Positions 43,989 through 53,987 of a stretch of 64,000 nt of DNA are shown here, piece after piece. Location: NCBI RefSeq assembly GCF_025685545.1, contig NZ_JAGSYC010000026.1:1-64000 (forward strand). Reading direction: 5' to 3'. Below the pieces are notes generated by a model, which saw only the letters and a program-made list of their open reading frames with translations, ran no database searches and was not told where the DNA came from. Position 1 is the stretch's first letter. Each line of letters starts with the position of its first letter. Made by a program: the position numbers and the translations under genes. This DNA is from Granulicella paludicola. Lineage in GTDB: Bacteria > Acidobacteriota > Terriglobia > Terriglobales > Acidobacteriaceae.

Positions 43989-46775
43989 CTAAAAGCTGAA
44001 TTGTGCCTGCAGATAGACGATGCGATTCCCCGCCGTGATGGAGCCGAACGGGTTGTTCAGGCTGACGGATTGACCAAAATAGGGCGAGCTAAGGACGCCT
44101 ACGGGCTGACCGGGGTTGTGGGCGTTCAGCACGTTGTAGGCGTCGACCGTGAAGGTAATCGCGTAGGGACGATTGGGTGGGGGGGCAGTTTTTGCGCCGG
44201 GCGCGGCGACCGGGACCACTGGACGGGGACCGATCTGGAAGCTTCGACTTGCGGAGAGATCGAGAAAGTAAAAGCTCGGGGAGTTGCCGTAGTTCACGGG
44301 GACAATCTTTTCGCCGGTCTGCGGGTTGGCGTCCAGCGTGCCATAACGGGTGGTGTAGAGAACCGAGGCGGAGGTGGGATGCGTCGCGAAGGCAGGACGG
44401 TCGTTATAGAGGGTGTCACCGTTGAGGTCGGTGCCGGTGGTGATGTTGAACGGGATACCGCCAGCTACTGATGCGAAGGCGTTCAGCGAAACACCTACTG
44501 GTAGCTGCAAGGTGCCGCCGGTAAAGAATTGCTGGCGAGGTAGAGGAGCTCGACCGTAGTCCTGCGAGACGTTGTAGGAATTGGAGGCGAAGGTGGTGGC
44601 ACCGATGACGTCCTGATTCTGATGATTGAAGTTATAGGAGACGAAAACGTTGGCGCGCTTCGTAAGATTGAGCCGCGAACTGAAGGCGAGAATCTGCGCC
44701 TTGGAGATTCCGTTCGAAGCAAACTCATAGATGTTCTGCGAGCCTCCGAGTGGGCGCACCCCACTACCAGGAACGGCCGGGTTGAAGGTGCCAGGGAGCG
44801 GGGCGTTAATGTTGAGGGAGTCGGACTGATGGACTCCGCGAATGGCGAGATAACGGACGGAGACGGTGCCGAACCTAGAAATGATTTTTTCAAGGGAGAC
44901 ACCGGCGAGCCAGCCGTATTCAGCCTTGAAGTTGGGGTCGATGCGGTACGGGGTAGGCGAAACGGTGGTGAGTGCTGGGCAGGCTCCGGTGGTCGGAGGT
45001 GCGCCACTGGGGTCGTAGCAGGGATTCGAGAGCTCAAAGGTCTGTTGCGAGACACCGTTCTGGCGAACCGTGGTAAGAATGTTGGCCGCGGCAAAGCGGT
45101 TGTAGAAGAGGCCGACGCCGGGACGCACGGTGATGAAGGGTGTGCTCTGCTTCTTGCGGTGGATCGCCCATGCAGCTCCGAAGCGGGGAGCAAGGTCGAG
45201 ATGATCCGGAATGGCCGACTGACTTTCAAGACGCAGCCCAAGATCGAGGGTGAAGTTATCAGCGGTATGCCATTCGTCCTCTGCCCACGCGCCGAGATCG
45301 CCGGTAAGGACGGAAAAGCTTCGCTGGCCGACGGTCTGGCTGTAGAGGCTGGGCTGATTAGCGATGTATGAGTCGATAGAGGAAAACGTGTACTGACCGT
45401 TGTAATTGGCGGTGGAGAGATTGGCATCGCGAGTGAGGCGGTAGCGCGCGCCGAAGCGGAGATAATGCGCACTGCGATCGATCGAAATCGATTCCTGAAA
45501 CTCGAAGTTGTCCTGGTCGTCGCGCAGGGACTGTTGTGGATTGCCTCCACCGTTGAAGGCACCTTCTACGAGAAGGCTGGGCGCTAAGCTCAGGGCGTCC
45601 TGGCGCTGGCGGGAACGGATGTACTGCAGGTGAGCGTCGGAGATGAAGTGCGAGCCTACGCTCTGCGTGTCCGAGAGGCGTAAGGTCTGCGTCGTGAAGC
45701 CGCTGTCGAAAGCCTGCGAGGCGAGCGTCAGCGGGGCGGCGAGACCGCCGTTGGCTTGATTGATTTGGTTGAACTCGTACCGCCCGGTCAGCAGATTTGC
45801 CGGGGTCAACTGGCGGTCCATGCGAAGCGCATAGGTAGAGACGGTTTGCGGGTCGCGAACACCCAGAGAGTACGACACCGGCACGCCGTTCGAGACTGTG
45901 ATCGCGTTCAGGGCAGCATTGCTCTGCTGATCGTTGAACACTCCGGAGAGTGCGAAGAAGGTCTTCCTGTCGATCGGGCCGCTGAGGTTTCCATCGAGAT
46001 TCAGTACGAAATATGGCGGCGCTGCCCCCGTGATGTACGGATTCGGCGAGTTCAATGGGCTGTCGGTCGCATTGACGTTAACCTGCCCGTGAAACTTTTC
46101 GGTCCCGGCCCTGGTGGCGATCTCGATGCGGTTAGTGCCAAACGTATCGTAAAGCGCGGAGTAAGGATTCCGATTAATGCGTACAGAGAGGATCGAGCTC
46201 TTTGGCGGAACGCGGCCGCCTGTGAAGCCGTCGACGATAAAGGTTGGCGACTTTCCAGGAATCGCTCCAGCGAGTGCAGCGATCTCTTTCTGAAACGTAG
46301 CATCATCGTTCGAGAAGGCGTCCAACTGCGCGCCCTGGAAGACCAACGCGCTGGCATTGGCGGCACCGGAGGTGTCAGCGGCATCATCCACCGGGACGGC
46401 AATCTCTTCGGGACGGACCTCAATGGCCATTGGGAGTTCAAGATGTACGGCGGTCGCAGCCGAGGTCAGCGAAAGAGGCCCGCTATAAGCTGCAAAACCT
46501 TTGGCCGTGATGGACAGCTGGTAGTCGCCCACCGGCAACTGCACGGAGAAGTGCCCCTCTCCATCAGTAGCCAGATCACGTGAAAGATGAATGCTCTGAA
46601 TGCGAACAGCCGCACGCGGAATGCGTGCGCCGGAGGGATCAAAGACTGTGCCGGAGACAGACGCCAAGGGGGATTGCGACTGCGATATACAGTCGTGTTG
46701 CGATACTCCGACAAGGCAGCTAAAGGTGAGCCAAAAAGCACAGCGAGCTCGCCTGAGGTAAAGCATGGATACCAA
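43989..46775 (-). CDS. TonB-dependent receptor, Oar-like, with carboxypeptidase-regulatory domain
   Basis: 928 residues: signal region (ARCAFWLTFSCLVGVSQHDCISQ), a carboxypeptidase-regulatory-like beta-sandwich (SVSGTVFDPSGARIPRAAVRIQ ... VGDYQLSITAKGF), a plug-like part with PTFIVDGFTGGRVPPKSSILSVRINRNPYSALYD and RIEIATRAGTEKFHGQVN, then a 22-strand-type barrel ending in an aromatic residue (VYLQAQFSF). Outer membrane; substrate unknown (these import large or complex ligands). Convergent with the TonB-like pair to the left. Confidence 0.92.
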   Translation of the reverse strand: MVSMLYLRRARCAFWLTFSCLVGVSQHDCISQSQSPLASVSGTVFDPSGARIPRAAVRIQSIHLSRDLATDGEGHFSVQLPVGDYQLSITAKGFAAYSGPLSLTSAATAVHLELPMAIEVRPEEIAVPVDDAADTSGAANASALVFQGAQLDAFSNDDATFQKEIAALAGAIPGKSPTFIVDGFTGGRVPPKSSILSVRINRNPYSALYDTFGTNRIEIATRAGTEKFHGQVNVNATDSPLNSPNPYITGAAPPYFVLNLDGNLSGPIDRKTFFALSGVFNDQQSNAALNAITVSNGVPVSYSLGVRDPQTVSTYALRMDRQLTPANLLTGRYEFNQINQANGGLAAPLTLASQAFDSGFTTQTLRLSDTQSVGSHFISDAHLQYIRSRQRQDALSLAPSLLVEGAFNGGGNPQQSLRDDQDNFEFQESISIDRSAHYLRFGARYRLTRDANLSTANYNGQYTFSSIDSYIANQPSLYSQTVGQRSFSVLTGDLGAWAEDEWHTADNFTLDLGLRLESQSAIPDHLDLAPRFGAAWAIHRKKQSTPFITVRPGVGLFYNRFAAANILTTVRQNGVSQQTFELSNPCYDPSGAPPTTGACPALTTVSPTPYRIDPNFKAEYGWLAGVSLEKIISRFGTVSVRYLAIRGVHQSDSLNINAPLPGTFNPAVPGSGVRPLGGSQNIYEFASNGISKAQILAFSSRLNLTKRANVFVSYNFNHQNQDVIGATTFASNSYNVSQDYGRAPLPRQQFFTGGTLQLPVGVSLNAFASVAGGIPFNITTGTDLNGDTLYNDRPAFATHPTSASVLYTTRYGTLDANPQTGEKIVPVNYGNSPSFYFLDLSASRSFQIGPRPVVPVAAPGAKTAPPPNRPYAITFTVDAYNVLNAHNPGQPVGVLSSPYFGQSVSLNNPFGSITAGNRIVYLQAQFSF

Positions 46776-46852
46776 CCCAAGACACTACAGCGTGGAGCGT
46801 ACCGGCTGAGAGGTCGATTAAGAATGCGTTACTGAATGATATCCAAAAGTCT

Positions 46853-48412
46853 CTATTTGTCCGATCGTTTTTCATTATGGGGTGCGAACATCGGCAACTT
46901 CCAGATTTGTAACCGTTCCATCGCTCGGTACCGTCGCGGATCCAGATACCAGCCAGTCGACGGCAGATCCCGCGACCAGATGAGTTGCGCCCCGGCCACA
47001 GGGGCGTGATCGATGACCTGGTACTGCGCTCCCTGCGAATAGATCCAACGGGTGATGTGATCGTCGTTGGTGTCGTGAATGTAGGGGATAACCCCTGGCC
47101 GAGTGATGCCACCCGTATCGATGACGGGGTGTTGCGAGAGAAACGCAGGTTCGCCGATGGCATAAAGCGCCACAGGAGCGCCGGGCGGGAGCGTCTCGAG
47201 GAAAGACGACATCTGCGCGTAGATGTTATCGCCGATGACTTTGTTATGAATCGACAGGCGCGTTGAGGTAAGGCTGGTGATGGCCCCGAAGAGAACGGCC
47301 ACGGCGAGCAGAATGCGATAGAAAACCGGCAGTCGAAGAGCCATCAGCGCTAGCACCGCAATCGTGAGCACGGGAGCGGTGACGAAGATGTAGCGCGTCT
47401 GCACCAGGGTGTGGTTCGCGATGTAGAAACAGCCATTCATCGCGGTCCACGCAAAGAGCAGCCAGCCGCCGGCGTGGAGTGAAAAAAAAAGGGAATCACT
47501 CTGCGTGTGCTTTTTCCCCAGGTATCCAAACAACACCACCAGCAGCACCGCACAGCCGAGGACCGTCGCGGGATAGCCGAAGACATAGAGATGGACCAAT
47601 CGTGCGAGGACGGAGTCTGCAGGGCCTGCACGCTTCGCTGCGTTGGTGTTAGGCAGAACGCTACCGAAGGTATGCAGCGCGTATAGCCCCCAGCCGACGG
47701 CGGGAGCGCTGAGAAAAGCCAGCGCGGCGAGGGAGGTATCGACTCGCAGCGTGAGCGACCCGTGTAGGTGGCGAAGACGCTGGAAGAGAACCAGAGCTAC
47801 GAGCAGCGTGAAGAAAGACATCTCCGGCCGGAGCAACGGCGCGAGGCCCGCCAACAACGCAGCAGCGAGCAGTCGCGGCCAGCGCAGATGGCGTGGCGCG
47901 AGAAGCACGCAGGTCCAGCAGACGAGCCCCGCAGCACCGAGCGCTTCCATGCCAGAGAAAGCCCAATAACCGAAGTAAGGATTCAGCACGAAGACCAGCA
48001 GCATGGACGCGGCAAAGATATCAGCAGCATCATCTGCAAACCAGCGCCTGACGAGCGAACGTGCGTAGGCGAAGACCCCGCTCAACGTGACGACAGCAGC
48101 CGCCGCTGTGAGTGTCTTGCCCGCCGCGAGCCAGCTCGGAATCACGACATGAAAGGCTACCAGCAGCCACACCCAGAGTGGCGAGGTATCTCCGTAGACA
48201 AGATGGCGATTGAAGCAGAATCCATGGCCGTCGGCGAGAGACCGCGCGAACTCAAGATGGATGTAAGCGTCATCCTCCCAATAGCCGAGCGCCGCGAAGA
48301 ACCAAAGCACGGCTAACACGGCGCTGGCCGCGACCAGTAGCCACGCGAGTAAAGGCATGGACAAGCGCTTGCTATGTGAGGGCGTGAGTATCGCGTCCAT
48401 GTCTGGTTTCAT
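46853..48412 (-). CDS. Multi-TM GT-C fold glycosyltransferase
   Basis: About 519 residues from ATG 48412, with ten or more TM helices. The first periplasmic loop has the acidic catalytic site of GT-C enzymes: YWEDDAYIHLEFARSLADGHGFCFN and GDTSPLWVWLLVAF. GT-C enzymes use polyprenyl-phosphate sugars as donors. The C-terminal ~130 residues are periplasmic (VIDTGGITRPGVIPYIHDTNDD, WYLDPRRYRAMERLQIW). It is paralogous to the 52.4-54 kb gene. Acceptor unknown; most likely a surface glycan or lipid. Confidence 0.85.
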   Translation of the reverse strand: MKPDMDAILTPSHSKRLSMPLLAWLLVAASAVLAVLWFFAALGYWEDDAYIHLEFARSLADGHGFCFNRHLVYGDTSPLWVWLLVAFHVVIPSWLAAGKTLTAAAAVVTLSGVFAYARSLVRRWFADDAADIFAASMLLVFVLNPYFGYWAFSGMEALGAAGLVCWTCVLLAPRHLRWPRLLAAALLAGLAPLLRPEMSFFTLLVALVLFQRLRHLHGSLTLRVDTSLAALAFLSAPAVGWGLYALHTFGSVLPNTNAAKRAGPADSVLARLVHLYVFGYPATVLGCAVLLVVLFGYLGKKHTQSDSLFFSLHAGGWLLFAWTAMNGCFYIANHTLVQTRYIFVTAPVLTIAVLALMALRLPVFYRILLAVAVLFGAITSLTSTRLSIHNKVIGDNIYAQMSSFLETLPPGAPVALYAIGEPAFLSQHPVIDTGGITRPGVIPYIHDTNDDHITRWIYSQGAQYQVIDHAPVAGAQLIWSRDLPSTGWYLDPRRYRAMERLQIWKLPMFAPHNEKRSDK

Positions 48413-48464
48413 GATGCGCCAGATGCCCTCGCAACGCAAAGTGAGTTCTGGCTATGGCAAGCTT

Positions 48465-50162
48465 CTAATGCTCGAGCTGAGGGACGCTTGGCTGCTGGCC
48501 CAGCTTCGTAACCAGTGGCTTCGGCGTGCGTCTCTTCGGTCGATGCACCTCGGGCGTTGGGGGTTTGGGGTCGAGACGATAGACGATCAGCAGGTTGCGG
48601 TCGGGATCATCCATTACTGGAAACGCAGCGATGCGCTCCATGTTGTAGAGAGGCGTGATGGCATCGGCCTTGTCATCCTCAACATCGTTCCAGGCGATGT
48701 ACCAGCCGGGCTGATACTTTCTGACGCGCACATCGAGGTCGTCGGTGCCGAAGTCGTCGTCGATGGAAGGCAGACCCGTCATCAGCGTGAGGTCTGAGCC
48801 GGAGATAGAGAGAATCAGGTGAGGGTGCGTCTTATCGTCGAGCACGATCTTACGAATGGACTGCGCCGCAGCGAGAAAGTCATAGGTAGGGTCGCGGAGG
48901 AAGCGGATCTGTTGCACTGCGTCGGGGAGTGCGATCGCGAGGATGACGGCGGTGGCAAGAATTCCCTCTACTACGCGGCGCGGAACCGAGGCCTGCTCCG
49001 GATGACGTGGCTGCCGGAAGGCGTCAATACTGATGGCGACAAAGACCGTAATGGGCACTGCAACGACGAGATAATAACGCGGCTGCAGATTGTTGTGATA
49101 CGCAAGGAAAGCAAAGTAACCGCCAATCCAAAGCCACAGGGCTGGCACAAGCGGATTCGCGAGCAGACGCGGACGCCAGAAGAAGGTGAGAGCCACGGCG
49201 GCGAAGAATACCGGGTACAGAACATGCCCCATCCATAAACCGTCCGAGAGCGTATTGAGCACAACGGTGGCCAACGGTTCAAGCGAGATGCCGGTGTAGG
49301 CATTCGCAGAGAAGAGGTACTTGTAGTCCTCCAGATAGTGCGGGCGCACCAGCAGCACGAAGTATGCAACCCAGAGACTGAATCCCCCCACAAACGGTGG
49401 TAACGCGAGCTTGAGGGCTGGCCCGAACCGGTAGCCCGCACGCGCCCAGATCATATACGCGATCGAAGGCAGTAGGAAGACTGCCGTCGTCTTTGTCAGG
49501 ATCGCCGCCGGGATAAGCAACATGAGGATCAGCGTTGGCAGCAGCGACTTGAGTCTTTGCGAGTTGGTCGGACGCGGCACGGCGCTGCCCTGCAATAACT
49601 GCAGCGGATGCAGATGTGAGGCGGCGAGAATGCCGAGCGCATTCAATGCGATGAGCAACGGCTCCAGAATAGCCATGCGCTCGAAGACGAACAGGAACGG
49701 GCTGGTGCAGAGCAGAAGCATGGCGATGGGAGCTGCCAGAGACCGACCGGAATGATCGTTGCGCGGGCGCGCGTGGCGCTCGATGAGCAGATAGAACGTC
49801 ACCAGCGTGACGGCGAAGACAACGAGTGCGAACGCTCGCGCCGAGGTGACGGAGACGCCACCGATCTTGAATGCAAGTAATTCCAGCAACGGCCAAACGG
49901 GCAAAGCTGCGGCTGGGTTGAAGTCGCCGGCGAAGTACCAATGCCCAAAGAGCATATGACGGATCGCGGCGTCGCCGTACCAGCCTTCATCGGTGTACTT
50001 CGACCAGTCGTTCCAGGGTGAATTATTCGGAAAGTCAGCGGTGAGGTGCAAGAAGTGCAGCACAAAGAAGAGCCCAGCTCCGGCCAAAAGCAACCACGCG
50101 ACAAAACGCGAGAAGTTCGAGGTTTTCTTCGGCGCGGATTGTGAGGAGGGCTGTGGGTTCAT
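48465..50162 (-). CDS. GT39/GT83-like membrane glycosyltransferase
   Basis: 565 residues; about a dozen TM helices. TDEGWYGDAAIRHMLFGHWYFAGDFNPAAALPVWPLLELLAFK carries the D-E catalytic pair and the first-loop pattern of the PMT/ArnT superfamily. FERMAILEPLL is a further family segment. Likely transfers a sugar from polyprenyl phosphate to a lipid or glycan on the outer face of the inner membrane. The C-terminus is soluble and basic (RPKRRTPKPLV). It is 52 bp upstream of the preceding GT-C gene and shares its direction. Confidence 0.85.
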   Translation of the reverse strand: MNPQPSSQSAPKKTSNFSRFVAWLLLAGAGLFFVLHFLHLTADFPNNSPWNDWSKYTDEGWYGDAAIRHMLFGHWYFAGDFNPAAALPVWPLLELLAFKIGGVSVTSARAFALVVFAVTLVTFYLLIERHARPRNDHSGRSLAAPIAMLLLCTSPFLFVFERMAILEPLLIALNALGILAASHLHPLQLLQGSAVPRPTNSQRLKSLLPTLILMLLIPAAILTKTTAVFLLPSIAYMIWARAGYRFGPALKLALPPFVGGFSLWVAYFVLLVRPHYLEDYKYLFSANAYTGISLEPLATVVLNTLSDGLWMGHVLYPVFFAAVALTFFWRPRLLANPLVPALWLWIGGYFAFLAYHNNLQPRYYLVVAVPITVFVAISIDAFRQPRHPEQASVPRRVVEGILATAVILAIALPDAVQQIRFLRDPTYDFLAAAQSIRKIVLDDKTHPHLILSISGSDLTLMTGLPSIDDDFGTDDLDVRVRKYQPGWYIAWNDVEDDKADAITPLYNMERIAAFPVMDDPDRNLLIVYRLDPKPPTPEVHRPKRRTPKPLVTKLGQQPSVPQLEH

Positions 50163-50271
50163 GAAAAAACAAAGGCTCGAAGAACGGATACGATGGCGAC
50201 AGAAGAAAAGTGGATGCCTGTGCTGCTGTCATTACAGGCTTATACGAAAACTAGCTGTTGGATGTTTCCGA

Positions 50272-51222
50272 TTATAAGAGCGGAACTTGCCGCTGCGAGC
50301 CGAGGGCCACTTCAAGCTCGACGGCAGCGACGGCAGCGAAGAGGGTGGACCACTCCAGCCAGGCGCGGGTCTCATTCCAAGTGGCGAAGAAGAACGTCCC
50401 GGCCATACAGAGGCTGGCAAGGTAGAGCGTTTTGCGCTGCAGCGGAGAGAGCGCTCCCCGCGCCAGCAACACCGGTATCCACAAAAAACCCACAATCGAG
50501 AATAGTTGAGGCCAGTGCCACGGCGCGGCCATACGATACCAGGCAACACCGTTAAGCCGATACGGATTATGCGGGTACAGATGCACGCCGATTAAATAGC
50601 TGACCATCCAGAGCGCCATGCCAGTGAGCGAAACCGCACGCCACTTCGCGCTACCGTAGCGCGCGGCAAAAGTGACGACTATCAAATAGAGCGACGTCTC
50701 GCGAGTGAACACATCGACGGCCATAAAGCAGAGGAAGAGCCATGGTTCGTCACCCAGCAGACAAAGCGTGGCGGCGCCAAAAAGCGCGAGATGCGGCAGG
50801 TCGTACGGATACCAGAGCGCCTGCTCAAAGCGCGCGGCGTAGCTGGCATACACGATGACGAGCAGCATAGCCCACGGAAGCCACTCGCAACGAAGCCCCT
50901 GTCTGCGTGCAAAACGAAGGCTGAAGAGGCCAAGCGCATTGACCGCCAGAATACCCAGCAACAGGCATCCCAGCTTCGCTGCCGTAAAGAGCTCATATTG
51001 GTTCAAGTAGCGTGTATAGCGTGAAGCTGCAGACGCCAGCAGATGCGATGACTCCGCCCAGCGCACAAAGGGAACTAGTAGCAGACGGCGCTGAAAGGGC
51101 AGCGACTCAAGCCCCGCACCATACCGATGCAGATCGAGATAGGAGAGATTGACGAAGAAAATGGAGAGCACGCAGTGCGTGGTGGCCAGCAGCAGAAGAA
51201 AGAGTGTGACAGCTCTGCGCAA
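50272..51222 (-). CDS. Multi-TM hypothetical membrane protein of the glycan locus
   Basis: 316 residues, eight or more TM helices, from TTG 51222 with GGAGG six bases upstream; a longer in-frame reading back to 51351 runs through the end of the permease gene and has no ribosome site. It contains FVNLSYLDLHRYGAGLESLPFQRRLL, YPYDLPHLALFGAA and DVFTRETSLYLIVVTFAA, resembling other family-less acidobacterial membrane proteins found beside glycosyltransferases. The charged D-x-R-E-T and H residues at helix ends could serve catalysis, but no family is assigned. Confidence 0.7.
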   Translation of the reverse strand: MRRAVTLFLLLLATTHCVLSIFFVNLSYLDLHRYGAGLESLPFQRRLLLVPFVRWAESSHLLASAASRYTRYLNQYELFTAAKLGCLLLGILAVNALGLFSLRFARRQGLRCEWLPWAMLLVIVYASYAARFEQALWYPYDLPHLALFGAATLCLLGDEPWLFLCFMAVDVFTRETSLYLIVVTFAARYGSAKWRAVSLTGMALWMVSYLIGVHLYPHNPYRLNGVAWYRMAAPWHWPQLFSIVGFLWIPVLLARGALSPLQRKTLYLASLCMAGTFFFATWNETRAWLEWSTLFAAVAAVELEVALGSQRQVPLL

Positions 51223-51239
51223 GACGGCCCTCCATTCTT

Positions 51240-52346
51240 TTATTCGTATGACAGCGCGTCGATGGGGTCTTTGCGCGCAGCTTTGAGCGCCGGGTAGAGC
51301 GAGCCAAAGATTGCACCGGCAAGCGCGATGAGGATCGCCTTCACATCCCATGCGCCGGTCAACTGGAAACTGAGCGTCGGAAAGCGCGCGTGGAGGAAGT
51401 TCTTCAAAATGTACGAGAAGATAATGCCGAGCGCGATGCCAACTGAGGCCAGTAGCCCGGTCTCGCGAAGCACCATCGATACGATAGAGAACTTGCCCGC
51501 GCCCATCGACTTGAGGATGCCAATCTCTCGAGTACGCTCCATAACGGCTGTGTACATCGACTGGAAGATGACCAGAAAACCAATGATGGTGGCGATGCCG
51601 ATCACCACACGCACAGCAATGTTGAAGCCGGGAATGTGGTCAGGGGTCAGGCTCTCAAGCAGTTCGCTCAACGTCTGCACACTCCAGTCCTGCAGACCGT
51701 CAGTATGCGAGATCTCCGAGCGCACTTGCTCCTGAAACTTGGGCTCGCCTTCTGTGCGGAGGTAGAACACCGAGGCCTTGCCAGGATTATTGTCAATCTC
51801 GTCCATCGTCTCAAGCGGGATGAACTTGCGGCTGCCCTTACCATGCTGCACGATGCCGCAGATGGTGAAGATATGGTTCAGCGACTTGATGGTGCTTCCG
51901 ACGCGCATGTTCGGCTTCGCAGAGGCCTGCAGATCGTCGATGATCATGTCGTACTTATTTTGAAATGGACCGCCGGCGATAAAGGTGAAGGGACGGAGAT
52001 CGTTGTAGCTTTTGAAGTCAATGCCGAAGATATTCTCCACGGAGCTGGAGAGGTTCATCTTGATATTGACTGGAGCGACGACAGCAACGTGCGGGAGATC
52101 GCGCAGGACGTTGGCAACGCGCACATCAGCGGAAGCAGAGCTGGTGCTGAGGATCGCGCTGGACGCTCCGGGATGCACGACCATGTCCATGCCGGTTCCC
52201 GCGTTCTGCGTGCGGCTGCCGTTGAGGATGCCATTGAAGATGCCGACGATGGAGAGGATCATCACCACCTCAATAGCAATAGCAAGTGCGCTGATGATCG
52301 AGCGCAGAGGACGGTGGACCAGATTTCCGACAATCAGTTTGTTCAT
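51240..52346 (-). CDS. FtsX/MacB-like ABC transporter permease without an adjacent ATPase
   Basis: 368 residues from ATG 52346. One N-terminal TM (LRSIISALAIAIEVVMILSIVGIF), a large periplasmic domain (about residues 50-245), then three TM helices: the four-TM FtsX topology. The signature end is TAVMERTREIGILKSMGAGKFSIVSMVLRETG followed by YPALKAARKDPIDALSYE, as in MacB/LolCE permeases. These act by mechanotransmission driven by a cytosolic ATPase, but no ATPase gene is in the neighbourhood. It is 17 bp from the next gene and inside the glycan locus. Confidence 0.9.
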   Translation of the reverse strand: MNKLIVGNLVHRPLRSIISALAIAIEVVMILSIVGIFNGILNGSRTQNAGTGMDMVVHPGASSAILSTSSASADVRVANVLRDLPHVAVVAPVNIKMNLSSSVENIFGIDFKSYNDLRPFTFIAGGPFQNKYDMIIDDLQASAKPNMRVGSTIKSLNHIFTICGIVQHGKGSRKFIPLETMDEIDNNPGKASVFYLRTEGEPKFQEQVRSEISHTDGLQDWSVQTLSELLESLTPDHIPGFNIAVRVVIGIATIIGFLVIFQSMYTAVMERTREIGILKSMGAGKFSIVSMVLRETGLLASVGIALGIIFSYILKNFLHARFPTLSFQLTGAWDVKAILIALAGAIFGSLYPALKAARKDPIDALSYE

Positions 52347-52362
52347 GGGCGCTTCGTAGTTC

Positions 52363-53982
52363 CTATTGAGACGGTTCGTCGTTATAGATAAGTCTATAGG
52401 CTCGCTGACAGCCGTAGGCCGTACTTGCCGAAGATTCTGCGAGGTCGTCATCTGCGGGGCTCGCGCATACGCTGTGCAGCGGAACGAGTTTTACCTGCTT
52501 ATTACTCGTCAGACCAAGCCTGCCCTTCCACTCCGCGCTGTCGTCGTCCTTCATGGAAGGGAGCACCATGTAGCGGACGTTGTGGGTGAAGAGATATGTT
52601 GCGAGACGGCCATGGCTGAGGTCTTCGAAATATTGGGGGTCTACGAGACCGCCGAGATCGACAAGGTGCCCGTTGAGTTGAAAGCCCATGCGACCGATAT
52701 CAAATATGGCTACCTGGTTCTGTGCGAGCGCCTGTGGTGGAAGGGCCGTCTGCAACCAGGTCGCCATGCCGCCGTGCTCGGTCTCTATCTGCCTCACCTG
52801 CGAGGTCAGTGCCTGTCGCCAGGAGTGGATAGACCAGACCGCCGAGCTCAACGCAACCAGCAAGGTGAGAATACCTGCTCGCGCACGGAGCGGTGGCAGC
52901 AGCAGCAAAAGGTGATAGAAACCCAGAAACTCCAGCGGAAGAAACAGCAGCATCGGGAGAGCGAGGTAGCGTCCTCCATGTCCGGTGGACGGCAGGATCA
53001 CGGTGTAGAGCGCGATGATGAGAGCTGCCCAGGCACATAAGCACAGTAGCCGCGTCGCCTTGGTACTCCACAGAGCCCGCACGCCAAGTATGGCAAACAG
53101 CGCCAGCGCGCAGACGATAGGGACGCCAATCAGAAGCCCCCCGTGATGAAGATAGTTGCGCGATGCGTCGAAGCTCCAGGTCTTTAGAAAGCGCGCAAAG
53201 ATCTGCCCAAGGAACTCCAGCCGCAGCGTGAGGCCAGCCTGCGGGGTGACTCGATAGAGGAACTGCCGTCCCTGCATGGTCTGGGGCGAGAGATGATGAC
53301 CGATGGCCCAGTTGGTGGCACAGAAGATGACGGACGCGGCCAGTACTCCCGAGAGAACAGAGAGGACAGCGCGAAAACTTCGATGCGCCAGGCGCGAGCT
53401 CAGCAGAAGGAAAACGCAAAGGAAGAGCGCCTCCGGTCGGGTGAGAACGAAGAGGAAGGAAAGAAGACCTAGCTGCAGAAGGTCTCCGCGACCTCGCTCC
53501 GGCTGAAACCAGCGGCGCAAAACGCAGAGCGCCAGCAGCACAAAGAGAAGATGCTCCATGCCAATGAGCCCGAGCCACAGAAAGTTTCCACTGGCCAGCG
53601 GCGCGAGCGCGAAGCACCAGCCCAACGTCAGCGGAAGCCTGTCCTCTTCCGTGAGCGCCTTAAGCGTATAGCCGACACCGGCCAGCAGCAGAAGACTGGT
53701 GAGTGTCGAGAGCAACACAGGACAGACGCCGGGCAAAGCCCACCAGTACGTCGCCAAGAGGCAACTCCAGAGCAGGCTTGTAGATCCGGCAGTCAGGTGT
53801 CCGGGGATGAATCCGAGGTGGTGCGTCTGAGCGAAGTTGCGCGCGATGACCTGATGAATCCACGAGTCGTCGAGCGGAAACCCCCACTGGCCATGCAGCA
53901 CAGAGGCCAACATGAGGAAGACCAGCACGTAAGCAGCAGCACAAAGGAAGCGATCGCGGCGAGGTTTGAGAGCGAAAGACAT
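52363..53982 (-). CDS. Second multi-TM GT-C glycosyltransferase
   Basis: 539 residues from ATG 53982 (MSFALKPRRDRFLCAAAYVLV). The first loop has FPLDDSWIHQVIARNFAQTHHLGFIPG and GSTSLLWSCLL, the GT-C acidic motif plus a TSxLW segment that is shared with the 46.9-48.4 kb paralogue. About eleven TM helices, then a periplasmic C-terminal domain with NQVAIFDIGRMGFQLNGHLVDLGGLVDPQY. Probably uses a polyprenyl-phosphate sugar. Its start is five bases past the stop of the polymerase-like gene, suggesting one transcript. Confidence 0.85.
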   Translation of the reverse strand: MSFALKPRRDRFLCAAAYVLVFLMLASVLHGQWGFPLDDSWIHQVIARNFAQTHHLGFIPGHLTAGSTSLLWSCLLATYWWALPGVCPVLLSTLTSLLLLAGVGYTLKALTEEDRLPLTLGWCFALAPLASGNFLWLGLIGMEHLLFVLLALCVLRRWFQPERGRGDLLQLGLLSFLFVLTRPEALFLCVFLLLSSRLAHRSFRAVLSVLSGVLAASVIFCATNWAIGHHLSPQTMQGRQFLYRVTPQAGLTLRLEFLGQIFARFLKTWSFDASRNYLHHGGLLIGVPIVCALALFAILGVRALWSTKATRLLCLCAWAALIIALYTVILPSTGHGGRYLALPMLLFLPLEFLGFYHLLLLLPPLRARAGILTLLVALSSAVWSIHSWRQALTSQVRQIETEHGGMATWLQTALPPQALAQNQVAIFDIGRMGFQLNGHLVDLGGLVDPQYFEDLSHGRLATYLFTHNVRYMVLPSMKDDDSAEWKGRLGLTSNKQVKLVPLHSVCASPADDDLAESSASTAYGCQRAYRLIYNDEPSQ

Positions 53983-53987
53983 GGGGC